Source: Cruorifilaria tuberocauda (lineage: Eukaryota; Nematoda; Chromadorea; Rhabditida; Onchocercidae). From it: a stretch of DNA of 64,000 nt. Positions within the stretch are counted from its first letter, which is position 1. Every line of letters begins with the position of its first letter. The translations under genes and the position numbers were made by a program. The notes below the pieces were generated by a model. The model ran no database searches and was not told the origin of the DNA. It saw only the letters and a list, made by a program, of their open reading frames with translations. Shown in pieces: positions 1 to 11,300 of this stretch. The DNA is taken from positions 1 through 64,000 of the forward strand of contig JABVXU010000321.1 in NCBI GenBank assembly GCA_013365365.1. The letters run 5' to 3'.

Positions 1-1079
1 AAATGTCTCTCATCTGTTCCATATTTTATAATTAAATTTCATTCATTTAGAATTACATTCCAGATATTTTCAATATTTCCGGTTTTTAATTTACCGAATA
101 TCATATTTGAATTGTTATTTGATTTGAATCTTTCATCAGCTAAATTTTATCATCAATTTTTATTACCATTAATAAAAATTTTTCACAATGGACAAGTTTG
201 GATTGATTTTTTTTTGACCGAAAATTTTTTAATATTTTATCGTTTTACCGGAACCGGATTTATAGTTAAACTTCGATGATAAGAAATAATTTTTTCATAA
301 CTATTCAAATTAGACAAAAAAAAAAAAAGAAATCATTCATTGAATTATTCATACATTCACTTCCGTTATTACTTCCGCATTCATTTCCGGTATGGAATTT
401 CTGGAAAAATTACATTCCCAAATTCTTCTTACTGAATCACTCAACTTCTTTTGTCTTCTCTTTTCTTTTCCGGTTTAGTCAACAGTTTTTCAAAGTCTCC
501 GTCTAATCTTCCAAGTATTTCTTCAACTAGGATTATCGTTATTTCTCTTGAATCATTATTATCTACGTTATGCCTACGTGTACTTTAAGCCGTAGAAAAA
601 AAAATCCCTGAAATATTAACTAAACTTACTTCTTCTTTCCTATCACTATCATTATCAGTTACTTCCTATAAAATATCACTGTTATCATTAAATATCCTTA
701 TACATTGAAGTTATCATTACTGTTTTTGCATTTGTCATTATTATTATCATGATTATTATTATTGTTATTACTTATGGTATCATAATTATAATGCTGATTA
801 TCTCTTCTATGGACCATGATATTTATGATAAATACAACTTCATAACATTTGAGATTACTGATAAGTGTCATTGCTGTTATCTCTATCAATAAGGCATATT
901 AAAATAATCAATGCTATAATTATCATTTCGGTCTAATTACCTTAATCAAATATTAAAATTATCATCAAAGCTACCAGGCTAACCTGTTATTTTATCGTAA
1001 TTATTATTATTGCCCTATAAATTAAATTTAACCTCATAATTATCATCATTATCATTATTACAATCATTGTTACTATTAT

Positions 1080-1230
1080 AGTATAAATATTATCAGTGAT
1101 TTTGTAGTATAAATATTATCACGATTGAAAAAATCATAGTATAAATATTATCATGATTGAAAAAATCATAGTATCAATATTATCATGATTGAAAAAATCA
1201 TACTATAAATATTATCATGATTAAAAAAAT
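1080..1230. repeat. 32-bp tandem repeat, about 4.5 copies
   Basis: Units begin near 1106, 1138, 1170 and 1202, with a degenerate first unit at 1080. Each full unit is 32 bp and carries the imperfect palindrome ATGATT-GAAA-AATCAT. Copies 2 to 4 differ at only one or two positions, and the last is truncated. Confidence 0.85.
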
Positions 1231-3990
1231 TTTTCACCTCACATACTTTGTCATCGCATAAAATATGCGGTAGAGGAACATTTTATCAATTATTTTAGTT
1301 AAGAAATTAATCATGGATAAAATAGCTTATCAGTCATTTTTAGCAGCTTAGAAAGAGAGAGACGTAATAAAATAGTGAGGTTTAAAGAGAGAAAAAGAAA
1401 ACAGAGTAAAAATGATAAGTTTGTTTGTGATTTTACAATCGTTTTCATTTATTTAAAAATGCTCGCAGTTTCGAAATTCACAATTTCAAATTTCATTTTT
1501 AATTTTTCAGCATCAGTGAGGAAATGAATTGTCAATAATGAACAACAAGAAAGAAATGGTGGAAATTATTAAATTTAAAAATTATTTATAATTTATTGAA
1601 TTTGTGTGGCAGAGAAAAAAGCATGTGCATGTTAAGCTATTCAAATTTCATCTATTCCATTCCAAATATTGTTGTTATTCATCTAAGCTGCTTTTTTCTA
1701 AATCATAATTGAAGACAGGTAAGTGATGAATGGAGGCAGGAAGAGGTGGAAAACTAGTTCTTCAAGTTTAATCCATCTTACCTGTCTATTACTACCTCCA
1801 TTGCATAGGTGTGTGCCGGGAACGGGAAATCCCAGGTTAAGAAACGAGAAAATTATAGGAAGGAGTAAAGCAGTACTCTGAAGAGGTAAGTATTTGATAA
1901 GAATTGCTATCTTCTAAAATTATAATGATGAGCGAATTTATTAAGGAATAATAAACTTTAATTAAATTTTTAATTAAAAAATTATGTTTTTTGGAATTCT
2001 TTCAATTCAGTTCATAATTTCGAAGGAAATGCATGAATGAATTTTTGATTTAATTAATCATTTTCTTCATTTAGCTCATATTTTTTAGCTATCTATACTG
2101 TATACTGTATCACTCTAATGATACAGTTAAGTAAGTACAATAATTACTAAATTAAAAAATAAAATTTCCATTTTCTTTTCTAAAAGACAATTTTATTGAT
2201 TTTTAACTTTTCATACTTTCTTAATTTTTATCTTTAAGAAATTAAGAAAGAAGCAATAAATTAAGAACGAATTTAATTGATCATCAGTTAACAAGTTAAT
2301 CTTCTATTAGAAAAGCAAATGGAAATTTTGAATTAATAAGTAATTAAATATTTCAAGGTAACTAGCATTAAGTAATAAAGTTATCTCTAATAAATATATC
2401 AAATATTTCTCCTATCTGTACTGTATATTGCATCACTCTTTTATTTTATTTTGTTTGTTTTTCTGTAAACTTTTATAACGATAATTATATTTGTAACTTA
2501 CTTATTTTTACTTAAAAAAAATTTTTTTAAGATGAAAATGTTCAATTTGAGATAATTATTGCAACATGCAGGTGTCATGCAAGTTTGATATGATTTTTTG
2601 CTATTGCAAAAATCAAGTTTTGCTAATTTAAAAGTATAATTAATGCTTTTTTTCTCATTTTATCAATAAAAAGTGTATAATTATCGTACCAAAATAATAA
2701 TAATAATAATAAAATGGTAATAATTTTCAATGATAAATAGAAATTTTTATTCCATTTTCATTATTTGCTATTAGCGATTTTTTTTTAATTCAAAGAAAAA
2801 ATTTTAAGTAAACGTAAAAATTACTTTTCTTAAATAATTACTTAGATTGGAAGTAATATATAGTACATAGTAATTATTTTTTATATAGTAATTTTAATTT
2901 TATGTAGTAATATATAATATATAGTAATTACCTTTAGAATTGGAAGTTATCAATGAACTGCTTATTAGTACTAATATATGCATAAAATATGAAAGTTAAA
3001 TTTTACTCAGATGATTAAATTTTAAAAGAGTATGGAGTTTTTTTCTTCCATTTATATAATAAACCTGAAAATTAATCAATGAATATTTCAAGCAATTTTT
3101 GAAACTTCCAGAAATTAAAACCAATGAAAATTTATTTCAAAATTTTTTAAATAATATTTTTTGTATTTTCCGTTTTTCTATTTGTACTGTTATTCTTTCA
3201 ATTTTTCTTACTAATTTTCTTTAAATCTTTGAAATTTGCACATTCAGCCAGAAGATTTTTTTATTTTCAAAATCGAATTTAAACAATTACTTTTGAATAA
3301 TTTAAATGACTCTTTAAATTTACAATAATTAAATATAAATAACAAAAATTTTAATTCGTTTCAAATTTGAAATTAAAATGATGGAAAAATGAAATTAGCA
3401 TGAAGCTATTATTAAATTCGATGATGATGTTTGTTGAAGCAAAGGCAAAAATGATAATTCTTCCACATCTCCAAAATTTTTTCCACAATCCTTCTTTCCC
3501 GACTCTTCCGCCTCCCGACATTTACCAAATGGTACTACCTGGTATGGAGAATAGAAAAATGAATAATTGGTGATATGATGTTGAATGCTCTATTTGTATT
3601 TGGCGAAGTATTATCATTTTCTAAAGTCAAAATTGGCATATATCATTTCTTTTATCATTTTTTTTTCCCTGTAATTAGAATATCGGAATAAGAAACTTTT
3701 CTTTTTTTTCGATTGTTCCGTTATCTTAATATCAAAACTTCTAATTTCAGCTGTTATATATTTAAATTTTAAATTTCAAAAAAAACATAAACATAATAAT
3801 GATCTGTTTATTTATAATTGCTATCTAAACTCTGTGAACGAAAATTATATATCGAGGAATTCATCATCGTCATCATTATCATTATTATCCAAGGATATGT
3901 CTTTTGATAGTTATGATATGATAATGGGTGCATGTTCTCATGCGGTTTAAACGAACTAATGAATTAAGGCTTGATAGTGTCCTTTGATAG

Positions 3991-4093
3991 TTATGATATG
4001 ATAATGGGTATATTCTTAAGTATAATCATTATTACTATTATTATTATGATATGATAATGGGTATATTCTTAAGTATAATCATTATTACTATTA
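3991..4093. repeat. 50-bp direct tandem repeat
   Basis: Positions 3991-4040 and 4044-4093 are the same 50-bp sequence, from TTATGATATGATAATGGG to ATTACTATTA, separated by 3 bp. A shorter related copy of the first half lies at about 3898-3929. Flanking DNA is an ATT/ATC microsatellite, so slippage is the likely origin. Confidence 0.8.
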
Positions 4094-5123
4094 TCACTAT
4101 TATTCGCATTCGCTATCATTGTTATTATTATCATTATTCTTAACGAAACAACACTTGAAACCCACAATATGCACCTAACAAAAGTTGCAAATCTGTTTTC
4201 TTTCTTTTGTATTTATTTTTCCAATACTCTCAAAATTACTAATCGAAATGTATTATATTTTTGTGTTAGGAAAAAAGCTATCTCTTAAGTAATTGTGAAA
4301 TCATTATCAATCATGTAGTGATTAGAAAATCATGAGAATTAAGTGATAAAGAAATTTCATTCCTATTTAAATCATAAAACATGTTGTTCTAATCAATAAT
4401 TTTATCATTTCATTTTTTAGAATAAATCTGAATTGATTATTATTATCATTGACAATAAGTGTTGAAATAAGTTTGAAATGATTTTACTGATAAAAGAATT
4501 GAAGGAATTTTTATGCAAATTATTATATCTTAAATCTTTCCCTTTATCACACTTTCGTGATAATGAAATATTAATTTAATTTGTGTTAAATCATTTTCAT
4601 ATCACTTTGTTTAATTTTAAAACAGTATAGAATTACGGTAAAATCTTTGTTTTTGTGTCGGTTTTCTTGCCAAATTCAAAACTGTACAAAAAACTTAATT
4701 TTGGTTTTTGTAAAAAATTATGATTAACTTAAATAGAACGTATTAAGTAATGCGTACAACAAACAATTTCAATCTTTATTACTTTTACTTAGTAGTAATG
4801 GACAAATTTTGTGGCACAATAAAAACAGTAAACATAGTTATGCTAACGAAAAATTAAGAAAAAAATGGAAAACATTTAGGATAATTCATGATCATGTTTG
4901 ATTATGATTGTTGTTAAAATTAAGTATAATTTGAATATGCATCCCTAATTAATGTCAATAATAATAGTTATCCATCCACGTTTTTTTCAATATCGTAAGT
5001 TTTATAGTTATACATGATGAAGAGAAATAATGATAATGATAATGATAATTACGATAATTATATTGGCGATTGTATAATTTTAAATAATCTTTTCTTTTTT
5101 TCTTATTCATTTTCAATTTTTAG

Positions 5124-5369
5124 GATTTATTTGTAGAAAAATTCTATCAAAGATTATCGCAGCAAAAGATAGCAACAAAGGATTACTTAGAAACTTACAA
5201 TTGAGGTAAATATTATCACTGAACTGATAATTTCAACTTTTCAAGCATTTTAAGTATTTTTTTCTTTAACTTAAAACTTTTCAAGTATTTTAAGTTTTTA
5301 ATTAATGCTTTTTCTTTCAGTTCGAATATCTGCTAATTCTGCGATATTAGCTATTTTCTGACAAAGCAG
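5124..5369 (+). other. probable 5' untranslated exons of the LTD-1 gene
   Basis: A segment at 5124-5205 is bounded by an acceptor (TTTTTAG) and a donor (GAG followed by gtaaat). A second begins after TTTCTTTCAG at 5321 and leads into the start codon at 5370. Neither has an in-frame start, so they look like leader exons. The acceptor at 5320 could equally be a spliced-leader trans-splice site. Confidence 0.5.
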
Positions 5370-8300
5370 ATGGTTAAAGAGCTTTGTCATCGGTGTTCGA
5401 AACCTGTTTATCCAACTGATAAAGTTGGTCCATTAAAGGATTCAACATTTTTTCATCAAGGATGTTTTAAATGCTACATTTGTGGAACACGTTTAGCCCT
5501 GAAAACATATTGCAATAATCGAAATGATATTAATGATCAGGTTTTTTTTTCCTTTCTTTAATACTTACTAATTGAGAATTTTATAAAAAAATAAAACTAA
5601 AATTTAGAAACAAACAATTATTGTATTATTAGAATAGCAATATTGATTGATTTATTAGTTTTGCTATATTTCCATCACTTTTTTATTTTATATATAAAAA
5701 GTACTGTTGTATAAGAAATATTAATTGATTTACTTAACTATAACTTATCATACTTTTTTTTTTACAGGAAATTTACTGTAACAGTCACGTACCAATAGCG
5801 GGTCCGCATAATTTACCACCGATGCGTAATGGTTACAGTAACGGAACAAATCGTAGCAATGGTTTTTGTCGTGATGCTGGTTTAAATGATTTAAAAATTG
5901 CTCATGCAATTAAAGCTACGCAAGTTTCAAAACCATATCCGAAAATTAAGCATGCTGGTGCACGATATGTTGTTGTAAGTCATAATTATATCAAAGCATC
6001 GTATCAATTTTTAAAACTTTTTTAAAAATTTCATTTCAAATGATTATAATTTCAATTTTTATAGCTATCATTAATCCTACCGATGTAGATGGATTAAAGT
6101 AAATTTGAAATTGTTACAAAGTTATTATCAAAAAAAAAAACTATTATTTGACCTGAAAATGTATCATTCATGCAGAATATTAGCGATGTTAAACTTATCA
6201 ATTACGAATTATAAATTCGACTTTTTTTTTTTCAAAATTTCAAATACGAATTGTAAATATAAATTCAAATTATTGATTTTCCAGCATAATTTAATCATTA
6301 TGCCTATTTTTATCAGCATTTTCAGAAAATTTCATAACACCTTGCCTTTTCTTCTTTTATCAAAAATCAACAATTCCTTTTAAAAAACTCCAAACTCCTA
6401 ACTCAAACTTTCAATATTTCTATAATTTTTGTTAAAATTTAGAATTTGGAATTTAAAATTTAGAAATGAAATATTTTAGTTACTATAAGCTTTTATAGTA
6501 AAAGTTAAAGAAATAAAAAAGTTTGCATTTGATAGAGAAGAAAAGTTAACTTTTAAAAGTAAATTTCAACAAACTAAGATGATTTGCTGTAAAAATTTCT
6601 TTAATTTTTTAATGAAATGATTATTGAAATTAGCTAAAAATTAAAGGATTACGACGCGCAAACTCGACTGGAATTAATCCATCGCAAAGATGAAGATAAG
6701 TTATATGAAGCATTTGATGAAAATAAGAAACGAGAATATGATCAGTTTGAAAAGGAAACTAAAGTAAGTAGCTTCTATTATCATTAATCAAAATTAATCA
6801 TTACTATTTAATTTAAAGGTTTTAATTAAATTTGGAACGGATGAAATTTGAAGAAAACAGATTAAATTTTATTTTTAAATAGATTTAAGAAAGAAATTTT
6901 GAATTTGAGCAAAGCAAATTAGCCTAAATCAAAAAATACTATGAATAATTTAGGAGGAATGGGAGCAAGCCTTGGCTGATTTTGCACGAAAATATGAAAA
7001 AGGCCAGGTGGGCAGTAGGAATAAGGAAGATTTAATCAGGCATCTAACGATAAAACGTGATAAAAAGTTGGAAACGTTGCATCAACAACGGAAAGAACGT
7101 GAACGATTACAAACGGTGGAATTGCTTGATCGACAAGCTAAAGAAATGTTGGACTTATTTAAGCAAGCACGAGTGGTTCGATTTTAAATGCAATTAAAAT
7201 TTTTCAAAAAAAAAAAATTGAAAAGATTTGAAATATCACCTTGGATAAAAAATATCACCCTGGACAAGAAAATGAAATTAAATGGAAATTTAATGAATTT
7301 TAAATGTATTAAATTTTAAAATAATAACTGATAAGATTATCAATTTTTTTTAACTTAAAAATTTTATTTTCGAAAGTTTTAGAATAGAATTTTCTGAAGT
7401 TTTCAGACTATTTCAAATAATAATAATTGATTAAATTTATTTAATTCCATTATACCATTAATTCCATCAATTCCATTTGTGCCTATTTCAAGTGAGTAAG
7501 CTCTAAACTTTAAAAACAATTCATTGAACATGAAAATGAAATTATCATTTATCAGTTCAGCTTAATCAGAGCTTTTATAATTAGACATAGTAAATTCAGT
7601 AATATTCCTATAATTTCGAAATAGTAATATTTTATTAAAAGTTACACTATGACTTTTTTTAAAGAAATATTTGAATTATAAAGAATTTTTTAATTAAATT
7701 ATAAATTTAAAACTCCCTAATAAACATAAAAACAAAATAAATTATCAAATAAAATAACTGATTTTATTGCTGATAAGTTTGATAATTTTAATTCAATGAA
7801 AAACATATTATCAATCGTTTTGAGTCATTTAAATTCTGATTTTGAATTCTGATTATATCAATTTTATCATTTCTGCAAATCTTACGAATGCTAATTTTCA
7901 GACTTCCACTCTACAAATTTATCACAGAAATCAGAAATTTTTTATTTTAAAATTAATTTGAAAAAAAAAAACAATTTCGTTGTAACTATGAAATTCTCTA
8001 ATTAAGAATTGAAATGAACTGATAATTTAAAAGATATAAAAGTACATTTATTTAAATTTTATTGATAACTTATGAATAAGTTTTTTTTGCAAAATTAATT
8101 TCTGATTTTTTCTAATTTAATTTCTAATTTGAAAATTATTTTCCAGGAATGTGATGATTCCTCGTACAGAGGACCGCCATCCTATCCAACGACGCCACCA
8201 CCGCCACAACCGCCAATATGCAGTAAACGTGATATCTATACCAATACAACGGTATTTGAGGCGATCGATGAGGTAGCAATTACAATGGCCCAATCGGAAA

Positions 8301-11300
8301 TTACAACATTTACCGAATTGATAAGAACGTTAACAGCTAATGCACGAAATGATATTGAAAAAGCGAGGTGGTAACTTTTTGAAATTATCAAAAAAATCTT
8401 TTAAACCTAAAAAACACTTTTTTAACTAAGCGTATTTTAGTTTTAAAACTATTAAATAGTGATAGTAGGATCTATTAATTAGTAATTTGAATGTTGGCAG
8501 TAGTTTACTTCAGTATCATCATTTACTGATAACATAAAGATAATTTCATAAGTAGAAAAGATTAAAGTAAAATTACTAATTACTAGATTACTAATTACTA
8601 ATTAGAATAATTAATAGTTTAAGGGCTTTTTTTGATTCCAGTGGAAAATCACTTTAATAAACTTTCATTTTGATATACTTTTAACAAGGTAAGAGGAATT
8701 TGCCTGATTTTATCAATTTGATAATAGCAATTAATTAGTGCAAATGACAAACAGTAGTTAATTGAAAAGACAAAAGAGAGAGAAATTCAAATTAAAATTT
8801 TTTCTCTTCTTTACTTCTGCAATTTTTATTTTCAATTTAAATATGAAAGCTCTTTTTATCAATTAATTTAAAAGTTTTTGAAAACAAAATGAAAATTTTA
8901 GAATTTTTAATTTTATTAGAATCTTTTTATCTAAAACTCAATCATTTAATTATAATATATAATTTCGAATATTATTTATTGATTTTATTTATTTATTTAT
9001 TATTTAATATTATTTATTTCTCCTATGGAAGTAAAATTAATAATATATTTTGCTCATTCGATTTTAGTTTTTTATTTTTCAAAATTTGCAAAATATAATT
9101 ACTTCTTATCGAATTAAACTTTCTATAATCAAAAAAAGTAATAATTAGTTTTTTTTTCTTTTAATTTTAAGATTTTCAAATATTTTTCAAATGATGGAAT
9201 TGAATTTGTATGATTTTAGAGCGATCTATCGATGGATTACAATCAAAAATTTGAATGCAATGCAATTTGATAGCCATTTGGATAGCAATACACCGATGGG
9301 TTTATTACGTGGAATTAAGTATGGCACTGAGAGTTATCATGTTTTATTCAAACGATTGTGCAGGTAGTTATTATCAATTGATAATTGTTATACTTTGATC
9401 CGCTTATCAATAGAATTATGAACTTATGATCGATCGATTGTTTGTGTTAATGATCGATTGATCGATGATCGAACTTATGATGATCGATTAATTTTAATAA
9501 TTTTTGATAAAATTTTGAATTTTCTATTTATGCATTCGTTAATTTTTAATTATCATTAGCGATAACTTTCAAAATACTTTTCAAAAATATAAAAAAAGTT
9601 TTTAATATCACAGTACTTTTCTAATTTAATAAATTTAATAAAAAATGAAAGGTAAATTTGAGAGTGTTTTCCTTGCAGCTATGCTGGATTACACTGTGTC
9701 GTTATCAAAGGTTACAGTAAATCAGCCGGTTATCAACCAGGTTATCGGTTTGAAGATAACAGGTTCCGGAATACCTGGAATGCTGTTTATCTAAGTGGCT
9801 CATGGCGTTTTGTGCAGTGTAATTGGGGTGCTAGGCATTTAGTGTAAGTTTCCTTTTTTTTTCAAGTAGCTAAAAAAATGACGGGAAGTTTGATACTTTA
9901 GAAATTTTAACATTATTTCAATTAATTAAACATTAATTAATTCAATTGTTTCGATCTAATTCACAACTTAATTACTAATTAGTCTAGCTAATATTCAAAA
10001 AAAGAAAGTAAAGTAGAAATACTTACAGAAATGCTAAAGAAGGTAGTACACGAGCAAATAACAGAAGTGACAGTTTACGTTACGAATACGATGATCATTA
10101 TTTCATGACTGATCCTCAGGTAATTAAATCATAAAATTTATTTTTCGTTCTATCAAAAATTTCGTTATATCCAAGAAATTCAATTTCTTTTTAAAAATTC
10201 ATCATTTAAATTACGTTTCGAAAATTTTCCGTTTTCATTAATTAATTTTCCGGAAAAGGATTGCAATAAAAAAAATCTCATGCATTTTCGCTTTCAATCA
10301 AAAACATCAATTCTTTCATATTTATTAATTGGGAAGAAACTTTTTCCGGCTAAAGAAAAAAAAACAAAGAAAATATTTTGAACTACTAAAGACCTCGAAA
10401 ATGAATGGAATTTGATTTTAAGGAGAAAAAAAAATTGAATTATTTCATCTTTCATCAAGGACATGCTAATATATTTTGAATAAATCAATCGGAATTTATC
10501 GGAACTAAAAATTTCTCAATTTTTTTTTTACTTACCTACAGATGATATGATATGTCCTTTATCGTTTCTCTTGTCTTACATGAATTTTCTCACCCATACC
10601 AAGAAATCATGCAAAACTTTTTTTTCTCGAAATAAATTTTACGCTTCTTTTCACACTCTTTACTTGTTCGAAAATGAAAGGAAAAAAAATCGGAACTTTT
10701 TAAACTTTCAATTTTACTTTCATTTTTTTCCTTTCAACTCTTCCCTTAATTCATTGCATATATTAGCTTTTTTTTGAGTTAAGTCATTTTCGTTTAACTT
10801 AACTCTTCGTGATATAATTTGTTGAATTCATTGCATATAGTAAGTCATTTTCGTCTAACTTAACTCTTCGTGATATAACTTTTTGAACTTCCTTCTTTAA
10901 CTCTAAAATTATTTTTCGAAGCTTTTTGAAGTATTTGATAAAATACATCTTTCGTTATGAATTTAACAATTAATATCTACTGTCATTTTATAATTAATAT
11001 GTACTGTAATAATTAATATGTACTGTCATTTACACTATCCCGTTAATTAATTATCAGATATAAAATTAAATATATCGAATATCGGATACAAATTATCAAA
11101 TTAGCATGTTGAACAGGTCGCAAATAAAAATCAATTTTAGCATAGAAACCTTTTTTCTGATAAATAATCACAGATGACCTTAAATGATACAGTTTACATG
11201 GTCATCTTAAAAGTTAACTGTATAACTAACTGTAAGGCATACAACAGACCGGATATTATGCAATCAGTGAAATAATCATTGAATTATTAGTGATTTTCTT

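Larger units (their letters stand above)
1..5123. other. AT-rich intergenic region upstream of the LTD-1 gene
   Basis: No gene could be supported here; the open frames are short, low-complexity and lack splice-consistent partners. The region is rich in imperfect ATT/ATC/TCA microsatellite runs (about 640-1080, 3870-4140 and 5030-5060) and holds two tandem repeats listed separately. A strong donor (GAG followed by gtaagt) near 1887 could close a far-upstream 5' untranslated exon of the next gene, but this is only a guess. Confidence 0.6.

Noticed and set aside
276..506. 76-codon open frame on the plus strand
   Set aside because: Phe/Lys-rich low-complexity frame in AT-rich DNA, without splice partners or a family match.
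1080..1230. Regular repeats resembling a small CRISPR array
   Set aside because: Units abut with no unique spacers, and the genome is eukaryotic; it is a minisatellite.
1700..1890. tRNA gene or microRNA precursor upstream of LTD-1
   Set aside because: No cloverleaf or A/B-box arrangement, and the inverted repeats are interleaved rather than nested, unlike a pre-miRNA.
10294..10777. Open frames on both strands in a long LTD-1 intron
   Set aside because: Low-complexity, rich in Phe, Ser and Lys, and the flanking exons already join in phase.
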